NCBI GenBank assembly: GCA_030063045.1
Contig: JAQSEB010000002.1
Span: forward strand, 3,224,001-3,288,000
DNA: 64,000 bases
Reading direction: 5' to 3'
Origin: Pratylenchus scribneri
Lineage: Eukaryota > Nematoda > Chromadorea > Rhabditida > Pratylenchidae
Shown: positions 1-15,000 of the stretch, in pieces
Layout of the letters: every line of letters starts with the position of its first letter
How positions within the stretch are numbered: position 1 is the stretch's first letter
Program-made: the position numbers and the translations under genes
Notes under the pieces: model-generated
What the model saw: the letters and a program-made list of their open reading frames with translations, nothing else
Databases searched by the model: none
What the model was told of the DNA's origin: nothing

Positions 1-3000
1 CTTTATCCGTCCCATTATCATTTTTGGCCGTAATATTGAAAACACCCGTATCCGAACGGAGTGCCCTTTTCACAGTGAATTTAGTGCCCTTTTCATTGCA
101 CACAATTTTCATTCGATCATCCGATTCCAGCGGTTTTCCCTCGAAATCCCAAGTGATTTCGGGTGATGGTTCACCCGAAATTGGAATATCCAATTGGAAT
201 GGTTGGCCGGCTCGAACTCGGATTTCATGGATGGAACTTCGATCGATTTTTGGTGGAACTTAAAGTGGCCATTATTAACGACATTTCCCACCTATAGGGT
301 TGTCCAACTTGTCGCCTTTATTACTCATCAAAGACTGAACTAATTTCCCTTATTTTAGTATCAATTTAATAAAGAAACTTATGGCTATTTAATGATATTA
401 ATTTATAATTTTACTTAGCAAATTGATTCAGAATTTATGGAGTTGTGGCTCATAAAATCCACAAATGTTTCGTCAAACATCGAAAAAGTCCCTTTTAAAT
501 GGTTTTTTGGACACAATTTCAATATTTATGAACCAATTTAGATAAAATTAATATCATTTGATAGCCAAAAGTCTGCCCTTTAAATATATAACAAAATCAT
601 TATAATTAATTTAATCCTTCATAAATTATTATAAGTAAACGGCGATAAGAATGTGCATATTCTCCCTTCCTATTCCCTACCATTTCTGTCTTTGGCAACA
701 ATGGCATTTGATGGATCACTTGGTTGTCCTTTGCCCGCTTTATTCTTTGCCACAACCCGGAATTCGTATTCCTCCCCTTCCGTTAATCCTCCAATCGAAG
801 CATGCGGTGATGCATCGGCTGGCACAACGGCCACTTGTTTCCATTGTGGTGAAAATTTATCCCTCATTTCGACCACATATTCCTCAATTGGCGCGCCACC
901 ATCATCCGCAGGTGGTGTCCATTTCATTTCGGCATGTTCTTTGTCCCAATCCGTCAATTCTGGCTGTAATTTTGACCCAAATTCCTTCCCATTTGCTCCC
1001 TTTTCCCACCTTTCCAGGCTTTCCTGGCGGATCAAATGGTTCTTTTGCGGTGATTTTATGATCCGTTTCCAATGGCTCTGATTCGCCTTCCGCATTCACC
1101 GCAGCCACCCTGAATTTGTAATCATGCCCGGGGGTCAATCCATCCACTGTGAATTTGCATTCAGGCCCAGCAGTTTTGCCAGCTTTCACCCATCTCCCAG
1201 TGCTTGTGTCCAATTTTTCGATCACATAATTTTCGATAGGTGCACCTCCGTCATCCAAAGGGGGTTTCCAATCCAGGGTGCAACTGTCCGCGTGAATGTC
1301 TGACACATTCAATGGGCCTTCCGGTGCGGATGGCTTATCTGAAATAATGAAATTTCTTATTAGTAGGGGAAGTTCAATACGGTTTATTCAGTAATCTTTT
1401 ATCGATATCTTAACGAGGCAAAGGCCTATTTAGGGTGGTTGATATATAATTCGAGAATTCAAGTATCCTCTAAAAATGGCCATAAAATATTTATAAAATC
1501 CATCTTTCAAAAAAGTTATATGACTTCAAGAATAATATACTCGGATTTTTCGAGGAAAAATTGGTTATTTTATAAATTTCATTTTCAAAAAATAGCCACT
1601 TTTTAGAAGACATTTGAGCTTTCAAATGGCATATCCTTTTTCTGAATTTATTTATTCCTCAATGAGTTATGGCTAAAAGAACTGCACCAGTACTAAATTT
1701 ACTCTATTTTATTTTTGGGAAATTTAAATTTTAAACCCGACATTATTCTACTAACAAATGTAATAATATTTATTTTATAACCCCGATTGATCTGCGAAAA
1801 TTGGGGAATAAATTTGTGGATTTGATAGAAATGGAAGAAAAATAATGAAAAAATAATAAATTGGCCAAAATTAAGCCGTTTACTTTCTTGCCTTTAAATT
1901 TCGATCAATCAATTTGAAATATTCGTTTATCTCTAATTCATAAATTGATATAATTTCACTCACCCAACACATCCACCCTGACCCGCTGTTCGGCTTCGCC
2001 ATTTGGATTTACAGCGCGGATTACATATTCACCGCTATTGCTTCTGTCCGTTCCCTTTATTTGGAGTTTTGCGCGGCCTTGTTCCTCATCATGTTCAACG
2101 CGCACTTTTTGGCCAGCAGATCGAAGCTCACTTCCATCGGGGCCAAACCAAGTGACATTTGGCAATGGCTCACCCTCGACGGGCACGTCGAAATTGATCA
2201 TTTGGCCGGCATGCAATTTCAACGGTTTCAGCTCGCCAATTTTTGGTGGAACTTAAAATTTTTTGAATTTTTTTTTATTATAAATTTAAAGTTGTATTCA
2301 AATCTAATTAATCTCATTATTTCATTTTTTTATTAATTAAATTTTCGTGATTTAATTGCCTCTGCTCATTCAGCATTGTTTTATCATAATAAAATCCATT
2401 CACAATTTCTTTCAGCCTCCCAAAATATTTTTATTTCAATTTAATTTATCAATAATAATTCTATAAAAATGTTGTTAAATTCCCCTCTTCATCCATCGCA
2501 ATTTTAAATCCAAATAAAATATTAAAATTAGCATTATTTATATCTAAAAACAGAGAATTTTCCGCTCTATAATTCATATAAAAATCATCAAAAAAACGGT
2601 TTGAATTGAAGGAAGTTATGAATGAACAAAATATGTAAGCCACAAATTGCACCAAATGAAAGGCGGCCCTTTTTCCCTTGTTGGAAATGGAGGGAGAATG
2701 TAAATTTCCCTTCCTCCGGCAATAAATGATTGAGGAGAGAATATGGTACCCTACGGTACTCTTTTTGTTTAATTTTTGCCCAATTCAATCATTCATAACT
2801 CGCTTCAATCTCAACCATTTTTAATGATCTTGGTATGGATCGATTGCGGGGAAAATTCTCCATCATTTCATATAAAAAATTTTCTAGAAACTTTTAATTT
2901 AAATAAATTATTTAGGATTAAATGAATTATAATTTGACATTAATTTACCATTCCGTGGTTTGGCAATCACCGATCGACTTGGGTCCGACGGTTCACTGGG

Positions 3001-6000
3001 TCCTCCTTTGTTCTTCGCCACCACACGGAATTCGTATTCCTCCCCTTTTGTCAGTCCTCCAACTGTTCCTGCTGTGGTTTGCCCATCCGTGGTCAGTCCC
3101 GACGGTTCCCATCTTCCATATTTGCTCCTCTTCTCCACCACATATTGTTCAATTGGGGCACCACCATCATTTGGTGCTTCCCATTTTAGGTCAACATGGT
3201 CCGCATCCCAATCGACCAGCTCTGGGGGATTCGGCTTATCCGGACGTTCGTAGGGATTTTTTGCCTGAATGGCTTTGTCCGATTCCAATGGGTCTGATTT
3301 GCCTTCCGAATTCACTGCCTTAAAAATTATTCATAAAATCAAATCTCATTTAAATGTACCCATTTTTGCTTACTTTCACTCTGAATTTGTAGTTTGCCCC
3401 TTTGGATAATCCATCCACGACCATATGCGGTTCGGCACTCGATCCACATGGCACCCAAATTCCATCTCTTCCATCCTGCCTTTCCACTTCGTAATGTGAA
3501 ATTGGCTCACCGCCGTCATCCTCCGGCGGTTTCCAATCCAATGTCATTTTATTCTCGAACACATCTGACACATCCAATGGCCCTTTGGGTGGAGATGGCC
3601 TACTTTTGACTGCAATTTGGATGGTCACCGAATCGGTGCCATTTGGATTTGTGGCCGTAATTGTGTATTTTCCACTTTGGGCCCGGGTTGGTTTTACCAG
3701 TGCAAATTTGCTCAAATAATCCGGATTTTGGACTTGAACACAGTCCGGCAATGGACCACCTTCGAATGTCCATGTCACCGTTGGTGGTGGTTGACCGTCG
3801 ATGTGCACATTGAATTTCACATCCTGGCCAACCCGCATAGTTTGATCGCTCAAATCCTCTCGATGGATTCGAGGGGCCAAATTCCGGGGTTTGGCCGTGA
3901 CCGGTTGGGTTGGATCGCTGGGTTCGCCCAATCCGCCTCGATTTTTTGCACTAATTCGGAATTGATATTCCTCTCCCGGCCTCAGTCCTGGCACTGTGGC
4001 ATTTGTCTGATCGGCCGGCACTCTCAAAGCCTCTTGCCATTTCCCGGTGGTGGCATCTTTCTTCTCGATTAAATATTCCTCCACTGGTGCGCCTCCATCA
4101 TTTGCGGGTGGTTTCCAGGCCAAATCCACGTGGTCTTTGTCCCAATCGGTCACTTCCGGTTTGTCCATTTTGCCGGGCACATCGAATGGATTTTTGGCCA
4201 ATGTTGGATCCTTGGTCACCAACGGGTCCGATTCACCTTCTTTATTTACGGCGCGAACCCGAAATTGATATTGATGGCCAGGTTGTAAATTCTCCACAGT
4301 CATATGTGGTTCAGTGCATCTAAATTTAATGAAAAATTACCATTTTAATAATTCTTTTGGCTTATATCTCAATGAGGAAGTAACCAATCCGGGAAGGTTT
4401 TATGCCATTTGAAAGCCCTAAATATTCTCTAAAAAGTGGCTTTTCTAATTTCTTTAAAAGGTTAAAATAACCATAAAGTAAATAAACATATTTCCAACTG
4501 GACCATATCCCTACAATTGAATAAGAAAAAGGAAGAAATGAAAACATTTCCTAGGGCAAACTCAGCTATTCAATTCAATGCTCAAAATCAGAAGAAAATT
4601 TCCCTTTCTGATTACTGTTACAGTATTCTTTCGTTTCCTCGATTCTCTTTTCTTATTGGCTTCAAAGGGAATATACATTGAATTTTCTCTGAGGGCATAT
4701 AGTATTTTTTAGTCATTATTTCAACAAGGAAATAATTAATTCAGGAAGGCGATATGTCATTTGAAAGCTCAAAATATCCTCAAAAAGTAGCTGCTCTATT
4801 TTTAAAAATGTTTAAATAATTTTTAAAATAAGCGGCTTTTCCTGAACAAATTCGTGTTTAAAATTTATAATGCCACTTTATAAGGGAAAGTTAGGCCTTT
4901 CAAATGGCATATTGCCTTCCTAGTTTGGCTAATGCCTTGCTGATCTCTCATCAGGAAACTGAATGGTCCTCAAACATCAATTTTCTCCAATCCTAAAGCC
5001 CTAGGACATTATTTCCACTCCACAAAAATGGCTCCAAAATTGTACCTGCCACATGGCACCCATCGCCCGGTGGCCACATCCATCTTTTCCACTTCATAAT
5101 GGTCAATTGGCATTCCACCATCATCAGCTGGCGCCTTCCAATCCAGCGTGGCCCTATCTTCGAATACGTCTGAAACCTCCAATGGGCCTTCAGGGGCTGA
5201 AGGTTTACCAAGCACTTGAACCTATAAAGGAATGTAAAATGTATTATTTTTTGTATATTTCACTCACTTTCACTTCATATTCATCCGTTCCACTGTCATT
5301 TGAGGCCACCAATTTGTAGGTGCCAGCATGTTCCCTGGTCGCATTCCTCAATGCCAAATTCGTTTTGTAGTCCTCATTTGTCATTCGCAATTTTCCATCA
5401 TCCGTCACCGGCTTCCCATTTATTGACCAAACTTTTTCGGGTGGTGGTTCGCCGGTGACTGGCACTTTGAAGTCCAATGATTGGCCAACTTTGATTGTGA
5501 TTGGTTGCATTGCACTTCGATCAATTTTCGGCTTCTGATGCCTGGCTTTTGCTATCATTTTCTTGCTTGGATCACTTGGCTCTCCTATATGAAAAGTCAT
5601 TCATTACTGTATTTTTTTGCTATTTGAATTTTATTTCTCTTCTCTTGTGCCACTTAATAAAAATATGATTTTGTCTATCATTTTTGAATTAAAACTTAGG
5701 CAAACCTACCGGGTCCAGCTTTATTCACGGCACGAACTCGGAATTCATATTCTTCGCCTTCCTTCAGTCCTTTCACCGTCATGCTCGGTGTTGGCGCACC
5801 TTCAAAACATACAATTGAGGGTAATCAAAAGGGAAATACATATTTAATTTATTAAAAAAACGCTAAAATTACTGAAAATATTGAACGGTACAGAAGTTTA
5901 TCCTAAATCTATTATATTAAATCATAGATTTCTCCATGACGCATTTTTATTATATACTAACTTGAGTTTAACCAATTCCTAAATAATTAGTTTTGAACTA

Positions 6001-9000
6001 AAAATCAAAATGGGTTTAAACCGTTTAATCCCTTTAATTTGGATTAAATCATAACTAAATTATATACCATTCATTGGGCCTTGACTAGCTTTAATCCAAT
6101 AATAAATGGTTTGTGAATATAGGACAAATCCCTAGACTATTATAATAATTATTTAATTAATATTATTTTTTTCGTCAATTAAATGTATTTTTAGCAAATT
6201 AAATACTATCCAAAAAAGATATATTCAATACTGACCAACTCGGGCGCACTCCTTCCAGTCTCGATCATGTTTACTTTTCTTTTCAACAATATAATCTTCG
6301 ATTGGGGCGCCCCCGTCACTTTTCGGTGGGTCCCATGCCAGCTGGGCACTGTTCGCATCCCAATCCACAATGTCGGGAGCTCCACATTTTCCCGGTTCAT
6401 CGTACGGATTTTTGGCCAAAATGCTTTGATCCCCAATCAATGGTTCGGATTGGCCTTCCTTATTAACTGCCTTAACTCTGAATTGGTATTGTTTCCCTTT
6501 TTGGAGGCCTTTCACTGCCGCATGGCAATCCGTCACTTTGGCACACGGTACCCATTTGCCTGTGTCCGCATCCAATTTTTCCACCTCATAATATTCAATT
6601 GGTACGCCTCCATCTGTGGTGAAAATGATTCAATGTTACCATTACAATTAGGTATATTATTGAGGATAAGCTATAAATAAAAAATTATTTAAAAATGCCT
6701 AAATTTCCTTATTTGGAATTTGGATATTATAATCGGTTTGAATAAAAATTACTGTTCATATCCCTTTGAAAAAAATGTTGTTTCCCTTCTTTTCTCTTTA
6801 TTGCCAGCCTTCTCATAGAATTAGCCCGGGGGCAACCCAACTTGTCGCTGACAACAAGGACTGAATAAATTATGATAATTTTAGTAATCAAATTAAAGAA
6901 CAGACATTATATTAATTTCATTAAATCAGTTTATGTAGAATTGATGAATTATACCCTAAAAAACATTTACTTAGCTAATCCTATAAAATTATTATTTTTT
7001 AGATGGGCAATAGTCTACCCTTTAATTTGATAATAAATCATCAAAATTGTTCACCCACTCTTTGATGATTTTGACAATTTGGGCGATGTATTAAACCCAT
7101 TTTCATTAATTTTTAATTTCAATTGTTAAAATCTGCAAATATCGGCTAATTATAATCCTCACCATCATCCGGCGGTCTCCATCCCAATTCGCATCCATCC
7201 TCAGTCACATTGCTCACATCCAATGGGCCTTTCGGTTTGCCCGGTTTGTCCAACACAGTCAAATCGGCTCCCACCGAATCTTCGCCGGTAGGATTTTTCA
7301 CTTTCAACGAATATTGTCCTCGATCGGCTCTGACCGCCGCCGGAATGCACAAAATTGTGTGATCATTCTTCTTCACATCAATTTGCATTGCTCCACTCAA
7401 ATCCGTAATTGGCTGATCATTTTTGAACCAAAAAACATCGGGTGCCGGTTTTCCATTGAATTTGACCGTCCATTTGGCGGTCTGCCCTGCTCTGACCACC
7501 AAATTCTTCATTCCATCATGGTCAAGCCAAGCCGGAACAAATTTCGGTTCGGTCACAACTTTTTCGCAAGGCTCGCTTGGTTGCCCCGGTCCGGCCTTAT
7601 TTTTTGCTTTCACCCGGAATTGGTATTCCTTTCCTTCTTGTAAGCCGGTTACGGTGGCCTCTGGCTTCTCCGAGGTGGCCACTTGCACCCAATCTTTTCC
7701 TTTTGGATCGCGCATTTCAATCAAATATTGTTCAATTGGGGCGCCGCCATCTTTCATTGGGGGATCCTTCAAATTTAGGTCATAATTTGATTCATCAATA
7801 ATTCCCCCATTTATACTCACCCAAGCAAGTGAAACTTTGTCCTTGTCCACATCTGTTATTTGTGGCCTTCCAGGCTTGCCGGGCTCATCCCATGGATCTT
7901 TTATTTGATATATTTTGTCGTTGCCCAATGGCTCAGATTCTCCCTCCTTATTTACGGCTTTTACTCGAAACTTATAATTTCCCTTCTCCTTCAATCCTTT
8001 CACTTTCAATTCTGTTTGGTCCGGTCCACATTGGCCAACTGGGACGAATTTGCCACCTTCATCCGCATCTTGGGCCTCAACCACATAGCCGGTCAAAGGT
8101 TCGCCTCCATCATCGGCCGGCGGTTTCCACGCCAATTTTGCCCCATCCTTGCAAATATCCCCAACTTCCAATGGGCCCCTTGGTGGATCCGGTCTACCCA
8201 CAACGGTGACTGTTGCTTCGGATTGGCATTCTCCACTTTTGTTCTTCAATTTTATGCAGAATCTGCCAGAATCACTTCGCTGGGCATCCTCAATCTTCAG
8301 CACTGTTTTCCCCTTTTCGGTTGTCATTTTCACTCGACCGCCCGGTTTCAGCGGTTTTCCATTTACAGTCCAACTAACTTCGGGCAATGGGGCACCGGCA
8401 ATTCCAATTTCATATTTGATTGTTTCCCCAACTTTTAGTCGTTGGTCTTGAATTCCGCCGGAGGTAAAATCGGGTTTGGCTGAAAAGGAACATCATCAAA
8501 TGAGTTCATATTTATGGTCTTTCTTAACTTTACCTATTGTTGAATCATATTAAAATAATTTATATTTATAATTTTTATTTATTATCAATTGGATTAAAAA
8601 GGTGGACTTATTAATTAAACATGAAGGTTTATTCTTAACTAATCTGGCTAAATCATTCTTGAACAGACGGAATTAAAATAGGCGGAATTATTCTAATAAG
8701 TTGAACAGTAGTAATCATTAGTAAGTTTAATATTAAATTCTATAAATTTTTTGTTGGAATAATTCAATGTTGTTTCGGATCAATCCCTCATTTACCTGGT
8801 TTTGCTTGGATTTTGAATGGTTTTCCATGATCGCATGGATCGCCGGGACCTGCTTTATTCACTGCTCGGACTCGATAATAATATTCTTTGCCTTCGACAA
8901 CTTTATCGTCGACCATTTGATGTTTCCCAGCTCCTTGGGCTGGCACTTGGCCAAGACTGTTCCAATCTTTGTCTGATTTTTCCCTTCTTTCCACGGTATA

Positions 9001-12000
9001 TGCTTCAACTGGTGCACCTCCGTCCGATTCAGGCGGGTCCCATTGCAGGATGAGGGAATGGTCGTCAATGTCGGCTGCTTGCATATTTCGCGGTTTTCCG
9101 GGGACCTTAAAATTGTTTTGTTCCCCAAATTCATCCGCAAAAACTCACCGTATATGGATTTTTGGCCAAAATAGTCTCGCCAACCAATGGCTCTGATTCG
9201 CCAATTTCATTAATCGCTTTCACCCGAAATTTGTATTCGCCATGTTCCTTCAAACCATTCACCGCAAAATCTGTTCCCTTTGTTTCGCCAATTTTCTTCC
9301 ATGGCCCTCCCCTTCCATCCTGCATTTCAACAACATATCCCCGGGTGGGCGCCTGCTCGTCATGATCCGCCGGTTTCCATTTCAGTTTGCAGGTTTCTGC
9401 CGTAATATCCGAAACCTCCAATGGGCCTTTCGGCATTTTTGGCTTATCCTTGACAAATAAATCGAATTGGGCTGGCGCCGATTCGCCTCCCGTATTCTCC
9501 AATTTCAATGCCCATTTTCCGGTGTCCGTTTTTGATGGATTTTTGAAGATTATTTCGGCCACATCTCCATTTATGACCACCTCCACCAAATCTTTCATTT
9601 TGTTCAAATCCACTGGTTTCCCATTTTTCATTAACACCGGCTTTGGATCACCCCTCCTTGTTCCTTTCACTTGGAATGGCACTTTCACACGTTTTTCCTT
9701 GCCAGCTTCGCATTCAATTTTTTGTGGCTTCCAATTGATCACCGGCTTCCTTTCTGCCTCCAGCACCGTCACTCGGCATGCTCCCTTCAATCCGGCCACA
9801 TCAATTTCATAACGATCTCCTTCATTCTGAAGGGATAAAATAAAGAATTTAAGCCATTTTCCAATTCACAAACCATTTCAATTTTGCTAATTTTCATTGT
9901 GTGAACTCCACTTCGAGAAATGCACCTCAAATTTAAATCAATATTAATTTAAGTTTTACTCCCAATTCTCACTCGTATTTTGAGCCTGGCATTGAACTGA
10001 TTGGTTTCCCATTTCTAAACCATTGACCCGGTGTTCGAGTGTCCTTTGTTTCGCATCTCAAATTCACATCTTCCTTCTCGAATACTTCCTGATCCTCCAA
10101 TTTCACAATGAATTTATTCAACGGGTCCACAATCAATTGGGCCATTGTTTTATCATCTTTTGTCGTGCATTTATATTCACCATGGTCTTCAATTCGTACA
10201 CCCGTGATTATCAAACGTCGTTTTCTTCCAACTTTTTCCTCCTTCAATGTTCGGAATCAACAATTTTCCTTTAGAATGTCACCCACCTTGAAATGTGCTC
10301 CATCCATTTTAATTTTGGCCCCATCATGGAACCATTCAACATCAATGTCCTTATCATTTGTGTCACATTCGAATGTGGCATTTTCACGTTCATTTGCCCT
10401 TTGTGATTTCAGCGGTACCACAAAAGTATCCCTTGGCTCTTCCACATAAACCGTACATTTCGATTTCACATCGTTGCTCACAAAAGCGGTCCATTCCGAT
10501 TGGTCGACTTGTTCAACCACTCGAATGGTCAATGTGAATCGTCCAGTTGTGTCCTTTTCAATAATATATCTGGGATCATCCCTACAAAGTCAATATTTGT
10601 CATTAATCAAGTAAAGTATAAAAACGAACGGATCAATTGCTTTTCCGCCTCGATGCCAAACAAGGGGTGCCTTTGCGCTGTTCAATTTGCATGTCAAAAT
10701 TCCCTGTTTTGTTCGATATATTTCCATTGTATTTGGCAATGGATTCAGGAAAACATATTTCATCGGTGGTTCATCCACAGTGACCTTCACAAAAGTAAAA
10801 GTTAATTGTGTCCAATTCCCTCGTCATTATACCATTGAATGTGTGGCCACTCCATTTGCCTCACAAGTATATTTTCCACTGTCATCCGGGTCCGGATTGT
10901 TGATGACCAATGTGATTGCTTGCTTGTCGATTAGAATTTTGTATTTTAGGCCACCAGAGAAGACTTCCTTTCTGAATTTTACAAAAAATTGGAATATTTC
11001 CCAATTAATTTTGGCCCACCGATCCTTCATCCATCGGACTTTGGCATTTGGCCGTGAATAAACGCATTTTAATTGAGCAATTTTGTCGACTTGTTGTTGG
11101 AATCGGATTTTATCTGGCAAAGGTTCCACCCATCGTTCTTCCCTTTTTCCACCAAAAATTGATGCCCTAAAGGCAATTCAATATTCATTCCCATTGAAAA
11201 GGCCTACCGTCTGTCTGCTTCACTTTTGGGACGATCTTCACTTTCAGATTTTAGTTTATCCGAAATGCTTGTATCTCTTTTCTTCAGCGTTGTACGGAAA
11301 TCCAGGTTTGATTCCAAGCCGGATGTGACCAACAATTTTGCACCGACCGTATCCGTTCCATGGCTATTTTTCACCTCCAATGTGTATTCTCCCTCATCTT
11401 GAGGGCGGCATTTGGAGATGATCAATGAGATCTTGATGAAATACAATTTTGGGTGATTACCCTATATTTTCCCAGAATATTCCTACTTATCGGTAGCTCA
11501 ACTATCACCGTTTATAATAACTCATTAAAGATTGAATCAATTATAATAATTTGCTTATCAAATTAAAGAGGAGACTTTTGGTTATTCAATAATATTAATT
11601 TTTAGGGTTCAGCATTGATTAAGTTATTCCCAAAAAAAACTATCGCCAATCTATTGTAAAGTCAGTTTAAATAGGTCTCTTTTTTTTTAGTAATTTCATT
11701 AATTCTGAGTTCTGACCCAATCTAAATAAAATTAATCGAATTTAATAGCCAATAATCTCTACTCTTTAATTTATTATAAAAATTGTCAAAATTGAAATTA
11801 GTTCATTCTTATTATAAAAGGCGGCAAATTGGGCCACCCAATATTCTCCATTCCCCTTGATTACTTGTCCAGTGTCGCCGTCCGTAATGCACCGGACTCT
11901 TCCCGTCAATGGCACCTCCCTGCCGCCCTTTTTCCACGTGAATTTTGGTGCCGGATTTCCCTCGACCAAACATTTGAAAATGGCAATTTCATCTTTTTTG

Positions 12001-15000
12001 GGATGATTGGAATTATTTATTTTGGCGAGGGTAGCTTACTTTCCACCACGGTAACATTTTCGGGAATTTCCACAATTCGTGCGGGCGTCCCTTTAGTGCC
12101 TTTGTCCTTCAAAGGGACTGATGGCTTTTCGAGGACTTCGGCCACAGATTCACGTCGCATATCCACACTGCTGCGTCGCTAAATTTGGATAAATTCTGGC
12201 ATTGAAATGGACGATGTAAAAGTGCGAGAAGAGAGAATTAACAATTAACAATGAAATATAAGAAGAACATTGAATGAATTTAAGGGAAATAAAAGAGGAT
12301 TCTAAGATGGCATTTATGCCACAATTTGTTTTGTACCCTCATACTGGCCCTTCGCTCATATTGCTCCAATTCGGTGGCCTCTCTGGCCATTGTGGCCCTG
12401 TCCGGATGGAGTGAATCCTTCCGAATTGATTCCTCCTCCCGTGGAATTGATGGCGATTTTGCCTGCGACCCTCTGTGCTTCAAATCCGGCTTCTCCATTT
12501 CATCCTTTTTTTCTTCCTCCTTCTTTTTTGGCACCCTTTTCAGCTGGATTCCCTGGAATTCATGTTGTGGCCTCTTTTTGCCAACTTGAAGTCCCTCCAA
12601 TTGCCGAAGGGAACTGGATTTGCGTTTTTCCAGGGATGGCTGCGGTGTTGGCGATTTCTCCTCTTTGTTTTGTGGCTGCAAAGCCCAATCCATTTTTGGA
12701 AATTTTCAAAATTCTTTGGAATCCAAAATGATATTCGCCTTTTCCTCCTCAAGAACAGATTAGTTAATGTTTTTTGGAACGAAGGGAATAAATTGGGTTG
12801 AGGGAATGGATGGTCCTTCAACCAAAATGATCAGTAAAAAATGAAGGAGAGGACGGAGGTGGATTGAAGAAAGAGCAAATCTAACATTATTCACCCAAAT
12901 CAACAAAATCAAAAATTGCGCAAATAAAAAAATTGGAGGGAAGGGAACAAACAAATGTTGGGCAAAATTATTTTGAAGGGGATGATGATGAATTTGGAGG
13001 GATTTAGGGTTGGAAAAGCACGAAGGGGGAAACACAGAAACAAGGCAAAATTTGAAGGATTTAATGAATTGATGGAATGAATAATTTAAAGGGTAAAATC
13101 TTACTCTGAATTCCTCCTTCATGTCGCCGGCTTCCCTTTTACGGCCAACTTGTACCATTGTTGGCGGCCCTCCATTTGCCTGGAAATTAACGAAAAAAAA
13201 ATGGGGAAATTATAAATTAAAAATTGCATTAAAAACTAAAAATGGAGAAAAAAGCAGAAAATTGAGATTACGAAAATGAGAAGAAGAAGAAAGAAAATGA
13301 AGGAAGAGAAGAAGATGAAATGATGAATGAAGATGTGATTTGGATGTACAGTATTTTCTATTTTGAGTTACCAAAAAAGAGAAGTCCCTCCGGCATTTTT
13401 TGATTGGAATAGTTTCCCATTTGCCGCCGACCCAACTTGCCGCCGTTTACAATAACTCTTCAAAAACTGAACTAATTTTGATGATTTTGTTATTAAATTA
13501 AAGAGCAAACTTGGGGCTATCAAATTATATAAATTTTCTTAAAATTGGTTTATAATTAATGAAGTTGTGCCCGAAAAGCCATTGAAAATGAACTTTACTA
13601 TATATTAGCAAAATTTTTGATGATTTTTGAGGCCTAACTTAATGAATTTTAAACAAATTTAAATAAAATTAATATCGTTTAATAGCTAATAGTCTGTTTA
13701 ATTTGAAATTAAATTATAAAAATTGGTCCATCCTTGGTGCGTTATTATAAACGGTAAAAGTGGTAGCAGCTTTAAATAAATTGGGAATCTCTTTTTTGTC
13801 TTACACATACAAAATTGCCTTCCCCATAAAATGGTTCATTATCTTCATTTTGTGACATGAATTCCTCCTCCTCCTCCTCTTCCCCGGCGGGTGTTCTCCT
13901 TGTCCTTTTAGGCGATGGACTGCTGGATGTTCGAATGGCCATTTGGTTCATTTCGGTCAATGCCGTGGCCCGCATTCCCCTTTGCTCATATCTGGTCTCG
14001 AATCGACGAGAGTGCCTCTTTGGCTGGTCATCTTTGGGTTTGGCTCCGGGTGGAGGTGTTGGTGGGGAAGTTTTGATGGAAATGGCCAAACGGGATGAAT
14101 TACTGGTGGATGCCGTCTACATTTTTTAATTGACTTAATTTCCCTCAAAAATTGGTGAATTCACCGTTGGGGAATGTGGGGAAAGCAATTCATTTGTGGT
14201 ATTGGCCCCAACAATTCGTCGAATTGCCTTTTGTTGCTGTGGCATTTTAAATTGTTTTGGCCAAATAGGAGGAATTCCTTTCTATTGGCTCATTCAAACT
14301 TGGCTAATAAATTCAATCAATTTGGCAAAATAAAAACAAATTTTTTGCGCTAAATTGATTTTCTGCGGGAATTGGGAGGAAAGAAGGGAATTTCATTGAT
14401 AGATCGAATTGCCCCTTGAAAAATCAAAAAGAATTGTGGATTGGAAGGAATCGACCCCCCGAGGATTGGCAGGCGAAATTCTCGAATGAAAGGGGAAAAA
14501 AGGAGGAAAATGAAGGGCGAACGAACAGATGGCCACGGGGGTTGAACTGAAAAAGTGGCAAGAGTTTTGATGGGAAAACAATCCAAGAAAAGAGGAAAAT
14601 GGTGTGTTGATTGAAGAAAAAGAAGAAGCAATAAATTATAAAAAGGAAGAAAATTGGCCCAGAATTTGATTTGATTTTGACGGCAAAAATGAACGGCAAG
14701 AATAAGAATGAGGGAATAATCGAATTTAATTGGATTTGAATGAAATTAAAACAATGGACAAAATTGAAATACAAATAACAAAAACAAAAGAACACAGCAA
14801 TCCAAAATATAACTGAATTCAGCAATTTATTTGGTTAATTCTTATAAATGTTGGCTTTCCCATTCAGCGGCACAATAAATTAGCCCACCAAATTAATTAT
14901 TTGACCGACCTCTTGGGTGGCCATTTTTTCGGGTTCTTTGATGGTCACCGAATGCTTTTTTGCATCCTTTTTCTGGGGTTTTTCCGAAATGGATTCGGTC

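Noticed and set aside
4362..4547. 61-residue ORF also found identically at 17249-17434
   Set aside because: It lies inside non-coding foldback elements in introns; the identity reflects recent duplication of the DNA, not a conserved protein.
13260..13340. Purine-rich GAAGAAGAAG tract as a functional element
   Set aside because: It is low-complexity intron sequence in unc-22; similar tracts recur at 14470-14650 without shared structure.
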